Source: Bacillus sp. Marseille-P3661 (GTDB lineage: Bacteria; Bacillota; Bacilli; Bacillales; Bacillaceae_J). Taken from it: DNA of 64,000 nt. The DNA is taken from the NCBI RefSeq assembly GCF_900240995.1, contig NZ_LT965956.1, positions 310,001 through 374,000 of the forward strand. Direction: 5' to 3'. Below are positions 16,851 through 25,896 of this stretch, one piece after another. The notes beneath the pieces were generated by a model, which saw only the letters and a program-made list of their open reading frames with translations, did not search any database and had not been told where the DNA came from. The position numbers and the translations under genes were made by a program. Position 1 is the stretch's first letter. Every line of letters starts with the position of its first letter.

Positions 16851-17675
16851 TTATGAAAATAACTGTCTCATTTTTTCTTGATTTATATTTTTGACTAATT
16901 GATCTACTAGTCCACATAATGGCATTGGTGTTTGTGCTTGCTGTGCTAATTCTAAAGCTACGTCCATATCCTTTTCGGACCATTTCCCTGTACTTTTACC
17001 CCAACGTGATAATGACCAATTCGCACCGCTGCTATACATCAATGCTTCAATTAGTTTTGAAATGTCAACATTTAAGTTTTTTGCAAGAGATAAAATTTCA
17101 AAATTTGCTGTCATACTTGCCCACAACAGAAGATTATTAGCTGTTTTAGCAATTTGACCTACACCACTCTCTCCAACATGAATCACGTGCGTAGCAAATG
17201 ATTCAAGCACTGGTTTTGCTCTCTCATAGTCTATTTCTTCTCCGCCAACGAAAACGGTTAGTGTTCCATTATTACAAGCCTCTTGACCCAAACATACAGG
17301 TGTGTCTAATAGTCTAATTCCCTTTTGTTTCGTTATAATTTCGATCTCTTTACATGTAAAAGGTGAAATCGAACTTGCAATACATATGATTGTCTCCTTC
17401 CTTAATGTATTTACAAGTCCATTTTCACTTAAGATAATTTCCCTTACTTGTTGATCATTTTGTACCATAATTAATACTAAATCTGACTTTTCTCCAATCG
17501 TAACAATTGAAGGAGTAGTTTTAATACCTAAAGCTGCAGCAGCTGTTATCATTTCTTGGTTAATATCATATCCTATTACCCTGTACCCATTATTTTTTAT
17601 ATGATTTGCCATTGGTTTTCCCATACTTCCCAATCCAATCACACCGCATGTTTTTATTACTAGATTACTGTCCAT
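16851..17675 (-). CDS. NAD(P)-dependent beta-hydroxyacid dehydrogenase (3-hydroxyisobutyrate dehydrogenase family)
   Basis: 274 residues with the N-terminal Rossmann motif VIGLGSMGKPMANHIKNNG, the substrate-loop region DTPVCLGQEACNNGTLTVFVGG and the catalytic Lys helix GVGQIAKTANNLLLW, as in tartronate semialdehyde reductase and 3-hydroxyisobutyrate dehydrogenase. Usual length is about 290, so it is complete. ATG at 17675 follows AAAAGGAGATG. It stands alone between the cupin unit and the LysR pair. The family reduces or oxidises 3-hydroxy acids; the exact substrate is unknown. Confidence 0.87.
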   Translation of the reverse strand: MDSNLVIKTCGVIGLGSMGKPMANHIKNNGYRVIGYDINQEMITAAAALGIKTTPSIVTIGEKSDLVLIMVQNDQQVREIILSENGLVNTLRKETIICIASSISPFTCKEIEIITKQKGIRLLDTPVCLGQEACNNGTLTVFVGGEEIDYERAKPVLESFATHVIHVGESGVGQIAKTANNLLLWASMTANFEILSLAKNLNVDISKLIEALMYSSGANWSLSRWGKSTGKWSEKDMDVALELAQQAQTPMPLCGLVDQLVKNINQEKMRQLFS

Positions 17676-17721
17676 TAGTCCATCTCCTTTTCATTCACAT
17701 TAATTATCTATTGAATACTAT

Positions 17722-17746
17722 ACAAAAACCCACCAAGAGGTGGGTT
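17722..17746 (-). terminator. Intrinsic terminator of the LysR pair
   Basis: AACCCACC-TCTT-GGTGGGTT followed by TTTGT on the minus strand, 19 bp after the stop of the LysR gene at 17765-18691. Confidence 0.85.
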
Positions 17747-17764
17747 GATATATTTGTCTCTTCA

Positions 17765-18691
17765 CTATTTGATTGTTTCATTTTGTTTAAAAACATTAAA
17801 TTTACTTCTTCGATTTAGGCTCTGTTGGACCCAATTGTAGAATTTGTCAACTAGCTCTTCATTTGTATCTTTCCTATATACTAAATAAGCACTTCTTGTA
17901 ATCTTAAAATCTTCAATCTCTTTGAAAGATAAAAACTCATCATCACTATTTCTGATTGAAAACTCAGGCAGCAATGTTACCCCAAGTCCTTCTGCTACTA
18001 GTTTTTTAGCAGTGATTTCACTGTCTACAATTAATTCTGCATTAAAATTTAGTCCAAGCTCTAATACACGATTTTCAAAAAACGACCAAAATCTTCTTTC
18101 AAATGTAATAATATTTTGTTTAAGAACGTCTTCAATTGTAACTTCCTTATCAAGGTTCTCACTCTGAATTTTTGATTGCGCAAGGAAAATTCGTTCATCA
18201 TATAATACCTTTGCTTCGACATTCTCAGCGAGAGTACTATTAAAAGGACCACGCATAACACCAAATTCAACTGCGCCATCGGAGACAAGTTGTAATACCT
18301 TCATAGAGGTTACATTTTTTATTGTAAATTGTGTTTGTGCCAACGCATTTTTTTCCTGTAGAATCGCCGGAAATGCATAAGTACAAAATGAAGGAATTGC
18401 TGCAATGGAATAACGGTTATTGGAAGACGAAATTCCTGAAAGATGATCCTTTACTTCCGAAATTACAAAAATAATTTTTTCAATATACTTAATAACAGTT
18501 TGCCCTGCAGGTGTTAATGTGATTTGGTTATCACTTCTATTAATTAATTGTGCACCTATATTCTGTTCCAACGCTTTAATTCTTAGTGTAACTGTTGGTT
18601 GAGATACATTAAGTAATTTGGCTGCTCGTCTAAAATTTTTTTCCCTTACAACAGTTAAAAACGTCTCCATCTGCAATGTATCTAAGTTCAT
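17765..18691 (-). CDS. LysR-family transcriptional regulator
   Basis: 308 residues. An N-terminal winged helix-turn-helix (METFLTVVREKNFRRAAKLL, VSQPTVTLRIKALEQNIG) is followed by a periplasmic-binding-like effector domain. ATG 18691 overlaps the TGA of the upstream LysR gene (ATGA), so the two regulators are translationally coupled, an uncommon arrangement for LysR proteins. A terminator follows. It could control the adjacent 3-hydroxyacid dehydrogenase or the catabolic genes; the target cannot be read from the sequence. Confidence 0.92.
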   Translation of the reverse strand: MNLDTLQMETFLTVVREKNFRRAAKLLNVSQPTVTLRIKALEQNIGAQLINRSDNQITLTPAGQTVIKYIEKIIFVISEVKDHLSGISSSNNRYSIAAIPSFCTYAFPAILQEKNALAQTQFTIKNVTSMKVLQLVSDGAVEFGVMRGPFNSTLAENVEAKVLYDERIFLAQSKIQSENLDKEVTIEDVLKQNIITFERRFWSFFENRVLELGLNFNAELIVDSEITAKKLVAEGLGVTLLPEFSIRNSDDEFLSFKEIEDFKITRSAYLVYRKDTNEELVDKFYNWVQQSLNRRSKFNVFKQNETIK

Positions 18692-19608
18692 GATATTAGT
18701 TTCCCCTCTTTTTGAAAGTGATCACTTGCTATTTTCGAAATAGCGTAATCAATAAAATCATGATATATAGCTGGGAGCGGCTTATTTTTATTTGATATAA
18801 AATATGTTTCTCTTGTCCATGACGGGGCTCCATGAATCTTAACCTCAATTAATTGCTCATTCTTTAGTTCGTTCTCAATACCATGTATCGGTAAAAATGA
18901 ATAGCCATAATCGTTTAATAATATTTCCTTTACTGTTTCAATATGGCTTAATTCTAGGCCAATCCAAGGATTGACACCATGTTGCAACATCCATTTTAAT
19001 CTGTTCTTCCACAAAAAGGTATAGCGCTGATATGCTAATAATGGTTGATTTTTTAATTCCTCAACATAAATTTCTTTTTTAGCAGCCCATGGATTATTGG
19101 CCGAAACAACCATAATATCTCTTTCCGAGAACCAGTGTTTAAATTCAATGGTTTCATATTTTTCCCCACTTTGAACAATACCTAAATCTATTTCATTATT
19201 TATTAATGCCTCTCTTACTTTTCCTCCTGGAAAAGAAATAAGATTAAGCTGTAGATTAGGATATAATGTTTTAAACTCTTTAATTAATTTCGGCAACATA
19301 TAAGTTGATATAGACGGAGAAACCCCAATTCTAAACCGCTGTTCCTCTACACTTAATAATTGAAGCTGTTTCTCCAATTCTTCTTCTAATTCACATATTT
19401 GTTTTGCATAATGAAGGAATGTCAAACCAGCTGGTGATAAAGATAGGGTTCTTCCTTTTAAGATAAAAAGTTCTTCCCCTAATTCTTTTTCAATTTTCTT
19501 TATTCTTCCTGTTAGTGATGATGGGCTTAAATACAAACGTTCCGCAGTTTCTGTTAAATTGCCGATTTCGGACATTAGTAAAAAAGATTTAATTGAATCT
19601 ATATCCAT
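18688..19608 (-). CDS. LysR-family transcriptional regulator
   Basis: 306 residues with HTH region IKSFLLMSEIGNLTETAERL and LSPSSLTGRIKKIEKELGE, then an effector-binding domain with IGVSPSISTYMLPKLIKEF. ATG at 19608 follows AAAGGAGGAG. It heads a two-gene unit with the next LysR gene, which it overlaps by 4 nt. Sequence similarity between the two is moderate, so they are probably old paralogues recognising different effectors. The 270-bp upstream gap is the regulator promoter region. Confidence 0.92.
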   Translation of the reverse strand: MDIDSIKSFLLMSEIGNLTETAERLYLSPSSLTGRIKKIEKELGEELFILKGRTLSLSPAGLTFLHYAKQICELEEELEKQLQLLSVEEQRFRIGVSPSISTYMLPKLIKEFKTLYPNLQLNLISFPGGKVREALINNEIDLGIVQSGEKYETIEFKHWFSERDIMVVSANNPWAAKKEIYVEELKNQPLLAYQRYTFLWKNRLKWMLQHGVNPWIGLELSHIETVKEILLNDYGYSFLPIHGIENELKNEQLIEVKIHGAPSWTRETYFISNKNKPLPAIYHDFIDYAISKIASDHFQKEGKLIS

Positions 19609-19928
19609 CCAACACTCCTCCTTTAACTTTTTTGGAGCCTTAAAAAAATGAATAATTGAATATATGTGTTAAAATCCGTCTGCTGTTTAAGTGTTATGTA
19701 TGAATAGCTAATTACTTTTTTTAGATATAATTTCATATGTTTTTCATTAGATTTACTTCCAACTAATAATCTCCTCTTACTAAGTACCTCATACCTTTTC
19801 TAATGGATTATTACCTTCATAATTCATTAGAAAAGATACAAGATCTATTCTTGCTACTGCATTAGATTAGATATAAGAGGAGCTAATTTAGCCCAACATA
19901 AATGTTGAACTAAATTAGCAGTAAACTT
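19609..19928 (-). other. Gap between LysR and Rieske genes, with a long hairpin
   Basis: Most of the gap is AT-rich upstream DNA of the LysR unit. At 19882-19919 lies GCTAATTTAG ... CTAAATTAGC with an inner AACAT/ATGTT pairing. It probably marks the 3' end of the Rieske oxygenase transcript, although it lacks a T-run. No gene is seen here. Confidence 0.5.
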
Positions 19929-21224
19929 TTATACATTTAAAGGTTTAAATTTAGATTTTAGGTCTTCTTTTAATGCTTCGCGCCAATCTACGTTTCCTGG
20001 TGGCAATAATTTATCACAACCACGTACATCATTATGTGTTGATGGATCTATACCCCTTAGATTTTTATCGCCATCTTCCAATTGCTTTGCAGCTTCAAGC
20101 AATAGCTGTCGTGCTGTAATAATAGCAGTATCAGCCGTTCCAAGTCTTTCTTTTGAACGATCTGGTAAAGGTTTTTCCATTGTTTCTTGTAGCGCATAAT
20201 CCTGAGTATTAATACCTTTAATTCCTGTGAAAGTTTTGTTACGTTGTAGATCTCTATCAATCAAATAGTTGTTTGATGCATTTCTTACTAGGCGATAGCC
20301 AGGTAATACATCTTCTGGTCCTCTACCAAAAAACGCTTCATGTTCAGCAACAAATTCTTTTGTAAATGGTATCGCAGGATCTGCACTGTAAACGAAGTTA
20401 TACACCCACGTATTTTCATCATCAATTGGAACCCAGATGTGACCTGCAATACTAGGAAACTCTTCCATTACCCCATCTTTCCATTTAGTCATTGCACCTC
20501 TCATTTGTTGAGCAGGCATAATGAACTGATAACCACGAATATAAACACCGCGTTCTTTTAAGTCACGAATACCCACATACGTAAATCCATGTGGACGTTT
20601 TTCAACTTCTAGCTTAGGATTTTTAACCTTTGCTCGTAATGCGTTTGTATCTTTAATATTCTCATTATGGGCGAATGAGGAGTGAGAAGTGTCAATTCCT
20701 CCTTCCAATCCTTGCACCCAGTTAGCATTTTCAAAAGTTTTAGATACACCAACATATTGTTCACCAACACGTAACCACTCATAGTCAGGTTTTTCAGGCA
20801 TTTCTTCTTTTGGTCCCATGTATGTCCAAACAATTCCTGCCGCTTCCCAAGTAGGATATCCAGCAATTTTTACTTTGTTTTTAAAACTACTTTCATCAGG
20901 TTCGTTAGGCATATCTACACATTGACCTTCTCTATCAAACTTCCAACCATGATATACACAGCGCATGCCACACTCTTCATTTCTTCCCCAGAATAGTGAT
21001 GCTCGGCGATGTGGACACCATTCATCTATTAATCCAACTTTCCCTTCTGTGTCTCTAAATGCTAGTAGCTCTTCCCCAAGTAATTTTACACGTATTGGAT
21101 CACTATCTGGTTCAGGTAACTCTTCAGTCAATAATGCTGGAATCCAATAGCGTCTCCAAACTTCCCCCATCGGTGTATCTTTACCTACTCTGCATAATCT
21201 CTCATTTACCTCTGGCTTTAACAA
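19929..21224 (-). CDS. Rieske [2Fe-2S] aromatic ring-hydroxylating oxygenase, phthalate 4,5-dioxygenase-like (copy 1)
   Basis: About 430 residues. The N-terminal Rieske motif CPHRRASLFW ... CVYHGWKF gives CxH and CxxH ligands. The mononuclear iron site is in GGIDTSHSSFAHN (Asp/His/His). Layout and length match the phthalate 4,5-dioxygenase/vanillate demethylase oxygenase group. I prefer the TTG at 21224 (product beginning MLKPEVNERLC), which has AAGGGG 9 nt upstream; the ATG at 21233 directly abuts that ribosome site. The gene is monocistronic, with an IclR-type dyad at 21302-21318. A reductase partner is not encoded nearby. It pairs functionally with the dihydroxyphthalate-decarboxylase-like gene at 24756 (inference). 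Confidence 0.9.
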   Translation of the reverse strand: MLKPEVNERLCRVGKDTPMGEVWRRYWIPALLTEELPEPDSDPIRVKLLGEELLAFRDTEGKVGLIDEWCPHRRASLFWGRNEECGMRCVYHGWKFDREGQCVDMPNEPDESSFKNKVKIAGYPTWEAAGIVWTYMGPKEEMPEKPDYEWLRVGEQYVGVSKTFENANWVQGLEGGIDTSHSSFAHNENIKDTNALRAKVKNPKLEVEKRPHGFTYVGIRDLKERGVYIRGYQFIMPAQQMRGAMTKWKDGVMEEFPSIAGHIWVPIDDENTWVYNFVYSADPAIPFTKEFVAEHEAFFGRGPEDVLPGYRLVRNASNNYLIDRDLQRNKTFTGIKGINTQDYALQETMEKPLPDRSKERLGTADTAIITARQLLLEAAKQLEDGDKNLRGIDPSTHNDVRGCDKLLPPGNVDWREALKEDLKSKFKPLNV

Positions 21225-21301
21225 TTTAAACATCCCCTTTTTTAAAGATTTACTACTATTAAAGTCAGTTTAAAGCTTTCGTAACTTTCAGAAAACTATT
21301 G

Positions 21302-21318
21302 GTTCCTTTATGCAGAAC
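21302..21318. promoter_or_regulatory. Candidate IclR-type operator upstream of Rieske oxygenase (site 3 of 7)
   Basis: GTTCCTTTATGCAGAAC is a perfect GTTC-N9-GAAC half-site pair about 80 bp upstream of the oxygenase start. AT-rich TATTAT/TTATTT promoter-like sequence lies on its upstream side. Confidence 0.5.
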
Positions 21319-21523
21319 AATAATAAATAATGTTTAAAAATTTTATGTAGCAAGACGTTGGTACCCCTATTCAGTATTGTCTGATCAAATTTTTAAATAA
21401 TCTTCCTCGCTCTGATGCGAAAGCTGCAAATCCTCCATACTGAACCATTCCATGACAGGCAGACCACTGCAACTGAACAGTATGTGCAATAGATTATATT
21501 CTAAGTTTATAAAAAAACTTGAA

Positions 21524-22300
21524 CTAGAGCGCAAACTCTAGTCCAAGTTGTTCACTAATTAATCGACTATGCATTTTGAGTTCATTAACATAGTTATTTA
21601 GTTTAATTGAATGAAAATAATTTTGTGGTCCTGTTAAACTAATAGCTCCGACTACTCTTCCGAAATCATTATAAATCGGAACAGCCACCGAACCAACACC
21701 ATTTCTATATTCACCATATGTAACGGCAAATCCCGTTTGTTGTACTTGTGTTAATTCTTTTTTTATGACTTCTGGACAAATCTTTGTAGTACTTGTATGG
21801 ATTGCAAGTTTATCACTCAATACTCTAATAATCTCTTGTTCAGGTTGGTGAGCTAATAATACCCTACCAACCGATGTACAGTAGGCAGGAGCTCTATTTC
21901 CGATATCTGATATGGTTGGGTCATCTTCATCCGGCCGTTTTTTTGCCAAATAAACGATTCCACCATGATCGTAAGTCGCTAAGCGGACAACACGTCTCGT
22001 ACGTTTCATCAACTGATCCATATAGGGAAGCGCTTTCTTCCTTAATTCTAGAGAGTGGTAAACCACAAAACCTAACTCTAATGCACCAATACCAAGATAA
22101 TATTTCTTTGTTTCCTCATTCTTCTCAACTAATTGAGCTTCTTTTAACGAATTCATTAATCTGAAAACTGTACTTTTAGCTAATCCTAGCCTCATGCTCA
22201 GCTCGCTAATTCCTAATTCACGCTCCTCAATTGAAAACTCCTTTAATAACCTCATGGCATTTGCTACAGATGAGAGTGAATCTTTTGTTTTAGACACCAT
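21524..22300 (-). CDS. IclR-family transcriptional regulator 1
   Basis: 258 residues. The N-terminal winged HTH (SSVANAMRLLKEFS, LGLAKSTVFRLMNSL) is followed by the IclR effector domain with GIVYLAKK and GVGSVAVPIYND. ATG 22300 has AAGGTGGGG just upstream; an in-frame ATG at 22315 does not. It is divergent from a second IclR gene across a shared 200-bp region holding a GTTC-N9-GAAA dyad, consistent with autoregulation. The recurring dyads in front of the Rieske, decarboxylase, dehydrogenase and transporter genes make one of these two proteins the likely island regulator (inference). Confidence 0.93.
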   Translation of the reverse strand: MVSKTKDSLSSVANAMRLLKEFSIEERELGISELSMRLGLAKSTVFRLMNSLKEAQLVEKNEETKKYYLGIGALELGFVVYHSLELRKKALPYMDQLMKRTRRVVRLATYDHGGIVYLAKKRPDEDDPTISDIGNRAPAYCTSVGRVLLAHQPEQEIIRVLSDKLAIHTSTTKICPEVIKKELTQVQQTGFAVTYGEYRNGVGSVAVPIYNDFGRVVGAISLTGPQNYFHSIKLNNYVNELKMHSRLISEQLGLEFAL

Positions 22301-22358
22301 AACCCCACCTTCCATTTCCCTTTTACAAATAACCTGATAAACATTTCTTGTATTTCTT

Positions 22359-22375
22359 TTTCCGTATAGAAGAAC
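22359..22375. promoter_or_regulatory. Candidate IclR-type operator between divergent IclR genes (site 4 of 7)
   Basis: TTTCCGTATAGAAGAAC (other strand GTTCTTCTATACGGAAA) lies in the divergent intergenic region. It is almost identical to site 6 at 25817-25833, which supports recognition by one of these regulators. Confidence 0.55.
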
Positions 22376-22500
22376 AAGAACTTAAAATTTTAACAATTAA
22401 AGGATATCATATTATTCAGAATATTTACAAGATTTTATTTTTACTTTTCATATTTTCTACTATAAAAATGCGGTTTTCGACACAAAAAAGGAGGTATCTC

Positions 22501-23280
22501 ATGAAATCGACAAAACAAGAATATACACTATCTTCTGTTAAAAATGCGTTACAAATATTAAAAAGTTTTTCAGACACAAATCAAGAGAAAAAGACAGGTG
22601 AATTAGCTACTGAGCTAGGTCTCGGAAAAAGTACAGTTAGCAGATTACTTTCCACCCTTGCTAGCGAAGGCTTTGTTAAAAAAAACAAAGAGACGAATCG
22701 CTATCGTTTGGGATTTTCAATCCTTACATTGAGCAATGTGCTAACGGCAAATCTTGAAATACATCAAGAGGCAGTGCCTGAGTTGCAGCAACTAGTAAAT
22801 AAGGTTAATGAAACGGCACATCTTGTGCTGTTAGACCAACAAGAGGTAGTATATCTTCAAAAAATTGAATGCGATCAACCTGTACGAATTACGACAAAAG
22901 TTGGTAGCAAAAATCCATTACATTGTACAAGTTCTGGTAAAGTGATTCTTGCTTATAAATCCCCTACTTTTGTTGATGAAATTTTAAACTCTGGTTTGGA
23001 AAAGTTTACGAACTATACCATTATTAAGCCAGATATATTAAAAGATGAATTCGAACGAATTAAGCAAATAGGCTATGCAGTTAGCAATGAGGAATATATT
23101 GTAGGTGTATGCTCAATCGCTGCACCAATTTTTAACCATAACAATGAAATTATAGCGGCTATAAACATCGTTGGACCAGTTCAAAGAATGAATCGGAAAA
23201 CAATCCCTAAATATGCCAAAGAAGTGAAGGCTTCTGCTGAACATATCTCCAAAAAAATGGGCTACATGGTAATGAGTTAG
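22501..23280 (+). CDS. IclR-family transcriptional regulator 2
   Basis: 259 residues from the ATG at 22501, which follows AAAAAAGGAGG; frame extension further upstream is AT-rich and unlikely to be translated. HTH segment SSVKNALQILKSFS and LGLGKSTVSRLLSTL; effector domain with EVVYLQKIE and GVCSIAAPIFNHN. It is the only plus-strand gene of the catabolic island and ends at a bidirectional terminator. It is paralogous to the divergent IclR gene. IclR proteins in aromatic catabolism (PcaR/PobR type) act as activators or repressors on 17-20-bp dyads, matching the motif found here. Confidence 0.93.
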   Translation: MKSTKQEYTLSSVKNALQILKSFSDTNQEKKTGELATELGLGKSTVSRLLSTLASEGFVKKNKETNRYRLGFSILTLSNVLTANLEIHQEAVPELQQLVNKVNETAHLVLLDQQEVVYLQKIECDQPVRITTKVGSKNPLHCTSSGKVILAYKSPTFVDEILNSGLEKFTNYTIIKPDILKDEFERIKQIGYAVSNEEYIVGVCSIAAPIFNHNNEIIAAINIVGPVQRMNRKTIPKYAKEVKASAEHISKKMGYMVMS

Positions 23281-23300
23281 TAATACTATCTTTATAAGTT

Positions 23301-23333
23301 AAAAAACCCATCATTAAGATATGATGGGTTTCT
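23301..23333. terminator. Bidirectional intrinsic terminator
   Basis: AAACCCATCAT-TAAGAT-ATGATGGGTTT flanked by A- and T-rich runs. It serves the convergent IclR 2 (+) and alcohol dehydrogenase (-) genes. Confidence 0.85.
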
Positions 23334-23354
23334 CTATATATGCTTACATTCTAA

Positions 23355-24446
23355 CTATATCCATGGTGAAACAGTGACTAATAATGGAAAGGGCTCTCCT
23401 TCCCCTCCAGCTGTTTTTAGGGCTGCGTCAGTTTGGTCTAAAGGATAGTTATGAGAATTCATAATTTTGATTGGAAACTTTCCAGATTCTATACACTCAA
23501 TTGCCATTTCAACCGATTGATAGCTATGGCCGCGAACACCTTTGATAGTAATCGTTTTCTTAATAACTTCATCAATATCAAATTCCGATAGTTTCTGATA
23601 TTTATAAGCACCAAGTATGATAGTAGCGCCTTTATTAGCAACAGCTAAAGAGGATTGCACAGGACCGCTGCCACCGGAGGTTACATCCAATATAAGATCG
23701 ACCATCTTTCCTTTTGTTATTTCTTTGACCTTTTCAACTAAATCTTCCTCATGAATATTAATTATATGATCCACGCCTAATTTTTTAGCTAATTCTAATC
23801 TTTTTAAACTAGTTGATCTCCCTGTAACAATAACTTCAGCACCTGCGTATTTAGCAGCAAGTGCGCACGCTAATCCTTGCTGACCTGGACCTTGAATTAA
23901 AACAACCTTACCCGGACTAACGTTTCCTTCGATACACATCCATTCAAAGCCATTGGAAAGCGGCAACACAAAGGATGCTTCAACGTCGAGAACATGCTCC
24001 GAAATTTTGTGAATTACAGCATTTGGGTGTAAATACATGTATTGTGAGAACCCACCATATAGAGCAGGTGAAACATCAATAGGTGTTGCTCCATAGCGAA
24101 TACCATTTGCTCTAGGATCTGTATCTAAGCATGAGCGATACATTCCTTTACGACAATGAATACATTGACCACAAGGAATGTATTCTTCCATTACAATTCG
24201 ATCACCTGAAGATACATCCCATTTTTTTGAAGCAATTTCTCCTATCTGTTCGATTCTCCCTACAACATGATGACCTAAAATCCGTGGAGTTTGCTTTTTT
24301 CGATAATAATCCACATCCGTTCCACATACCCCGACAATTTCTACCTTTAAAAGACCCGCGTCAGCAGGAATATCAGGAAAAGGAAATTCCTGAATCTCAG
24401 TTTTTCTATCATTAACCGCAACCGCAGCTTTTATTTTATTCATCAT
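23355..24446 (-). CDS. Zinc-dependent alcohol dehydrogenase, medium-chain (MDR) family
   Basis: 363 residues. Catalytic-zinc Cys in VGVCGTDVDYY; the next ligand motif reads ILGHHVVGRI, with His replacing the usual Glu of GHE. The structural zinc lobe CGQCIHCRKGMYRSC is intact. The nucleotide loop is VLIQGPGQQGLACALAAKYAG, a GxGxxG variant. ATG at 24446 follows GGAGAGGG. The gene is single, with an IclR-type dyad at 24533-24549 upstream. It probably interconverts an alcohol and aldehyde or ketone in the island pathway; the substrate is unknown. Confidence 0.88.
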   Translation of the reverse strand: MMNKIKAAVAVNDRKTEIQEFPFPDIPADAGLLKVEIVGVCGTDVDYYRKKQTPRILGHHVVGRIEQIGEIASKKWDVSSGDRIVMEEYIPCGQCIHCRKGMYRSCLDTDPRANGIRYGATPIDVSPALYGGFSQYMYLHPNAVIHKISEHVLDVEASFVLPLSNGFEWMCIEGNVSPGKVVLIQGPGQQGLACALAAKYAGAEVIVTGRSTSLKRLELAKKLGVDHIINIHEEDLVEKVKEITKGKMVDLILDVTSGGSGPVQSSLAVANKGATIILGAYKYQKLSEFDIDEVIKKTITIKGVRGHSYQSVEMAIECIESGKFPIKIMNSHNYPLDQTDAALKTAGGEGEPFPLLVTVSPWI

Positions 24447-24532
24447 TTATGAATCGCCCTCTCCTTGGTTTAGATAACAACACATTACTCTATTTATAGA
24501 ATAAATGGTGACGGATTAAATTAGTACCAAAC

Positions 24533-24549
24533 GTTCTTGCATACGGTAC
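24533..24549. promoter_or_regulatory. Candidate IclR-type operator upstream of alcohol dehydrogenase (site 5 of 7)
   Basis: GTTCTTGCATACGGTAC, a one-mismatch GTTC-N9-GAAC dyad, 87 bp upstream of the start. Confidence 0.45.
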
Positions 24550-24677
24550 ATGGACAATCGTATGTTATATCTAGAGCAAAGTTTCAGATATAAATGAGTC
24601 GCAGCTATTATTAAGCGCTGATTGTAATATTACACTCTCTAACTTTTTCTAAAATGTTGAGACCATACCTATTAACT

Positions 24678-24709
24678 TTAAAAGACCAAATCCTATGCGA
24701 TTTGGTCTT
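24678..24709 (-). terminator. Intrinsic terminator of the decarboxylase-like gene
   Basis: AAGACCAAATC-GCATAG-GATTTGGTCTT followed by TTAAAG on the minus strand, 46 bp beyond the stop at 24756. Confidence 0.8.
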
Positions 24710-24755
24710 CAATTGCATGATTATTTTATTTCCAAAAGAAAACAGTCTTGAGTTC

Positions 24756-25751
24756 TTATATTACAAATTCCTCCATAGTTGTTTTTGCAAATAAATCTTC
24801 AGCGTTAAGCTTATTCTTAATCATACCTTGTTCATATGAATATTGAATCGCAGCCTCAATCGTTTTGATATTATTCGCAAATCCATATGGCCAAAAATCT
24901 TCACCCATAATTGCTTTCGTTCTCTCAAGCTCACTTTGTAGCCATGGGAGCGTAACTTTCAGTGCAGCAGTTTGTTTAAAGCCTTCATATACTTCATTTT
25001 TAGCTTGAACAAATGCTTGATATAAGTTTGCTGCCACCCAAGGATTTCTTTCTAAAATTTCATCCTTAATGGCTACTACATGCATAATTGGGAAAATTCC
25101 TGTTCTGCTAAAATACTCCTTCTCCACTACCTCATAATTTTCAAATAATCGTTTTACATTTGGAGAACTCTTCAAGAAACTAGAGGGAGCTCGCGGTGCA
25201 ATAAAGGCGTCAATTTCACCAGATTCGAGCATAGCATTTAAAGTTTGTGTTTCGCCAATTGGTTCAATATGAACATCTGATGGCAAATCCAATTTAAACT
25301 TTTCAATTCGACCAGGTGTTTCTTGTCCACCGGTTAACCAAAACATGTCTGATGGTTTCACATCATATTCATGTTCTAAGATACCTCGAATCCATAAGCA
25401 TGCGGTTAATTGATATTCAGGAATACCCACTCGTTTCCCTTTTAAATCTTCAGGACTGTTAATTCCAGAATTAACATTTATATAAATACCCGAATGTCTA
25501 AACGAACGCGACATAAAAACTGGTATCGCTGTGAAATTTGGAAAGCCACGATCTTTAGCTAACAAATAGGATGATAATGACAGTTCGGCTACATCAAACT
25601 CTTGATTTCTCATCATTCTAAAAAAAGTTTCTTCAACAGGTAAATTAAGCCACCTTAAATCAATTCCTTTTGGAGAGACAGTTCCATTTGTTAACGCACT
25701 AATTCGATCATAATTCCAACATGCAAAAGTGAGTTCAAGATTATTGCTCAT
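24756..25751 (-). CDS. 4,5-dihydroxyphthalate decarboxylase-like protein (periplasmic-binding-protein fold)
   Basis: 331 residues without a signal peptide, beginning LELTFACWNYDRISALTNG and containing FRMMRNQEFDVAELSLSSYL, features of the Pht5 4,5-dihydroxyphthalate decarboxylase group, a cytosolic enzyme built on a type-2 solute-binding fold. ATG at 25751 follows AGGGAGG. The gene is single, with operator site 6 upstream and a terminator after. Phthalate 4,5-dioxygenase plus this decarboxylase would convert phthalate toward protocatechuate in known pathways. A Rieske oxygenase of that group lies 3.5 kb away. Similar proteins are also mis-annotated as transport receptors, so the reaction is probable, not proven. 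Confidence 0.82.
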   Translation of the reverse strand: MSNNLELTFACWNYDRISALTNGTVSPKGIDLRWLNLPVEETFFRMMRNQEFDVAELSLSSYLLAKDRGFPNFTAIPVFMSRSFRHSGIYINVNSGINSPEDLKGKRVGIPEYQLTACLWIRGILEHEYDVKPSDMFWLTGGQETPGRIEKFKLDLPSDVHIEPIGETQTLNAMLESGEIDAFIAPRAPSSFLKSSPNVKRLFENYEVVEKEYFSRTGIFPIMHVVAIKDEILERNPWVAANLYQAFVQAKNEVYEGFKQTAALKVTLPWLQSELERTKAIMGEDFWPYGFANNIKTIEAAIQYSYEQGMIKNKLNAEDLFAKTTMEEFVI

Positions 25752-25816
25752 ATAATCCTCCCTTAAATCGTAATTACTATTATTCTAATTGCTATGAGAC
25801 CAAAAAAAACGGGAGG

Positions 25817-25833
25817 GTTCTTCTATACGGAAT
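25817..25833. promoter_or_regulatory. Candidate IclR-type operator upstream of decarboxylase-like gene (site 6 of 7)
   Basis: GTTCTTCTATACGGAAT, 66 bp upstream of the start. It matches site 4 in 16 of 17 positions. Confidence 0.55.
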
Positions 25834-25861
25834 GGTCTGAATACTTTTTTGCTATGAATGT

Positions 25862-25893
25862 GTAGAAAACTCCCATAAATGGAAGTTTTCTAC
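25862..25893 (-). terminator. Hairpin after tandem MFS genes
   Basis: GTAGAAAACT-(12 nt)-AGTTTTCTAC immediately beyond the stop at 25897. The T-run is weak, so it may act as a transcript end rather than a strong terminator. Confidence 0.55.
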
Positions 25894-25896
25894 GTA

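Noticed and set aside
19621-19881. Small gene upstream of the LysR pair
   Set aside because: An open stretch exists on the minus strand, but it has no ribosome site at any start codon and its composition is plain AT-rich spacer.
21361-21377. Eighth GTTC-N9-GAAC-type operator near the Rieske gene
   Set aside because: GTACCCCTATTCAGTAT matches only weakly in both half-sites, so I left it out.
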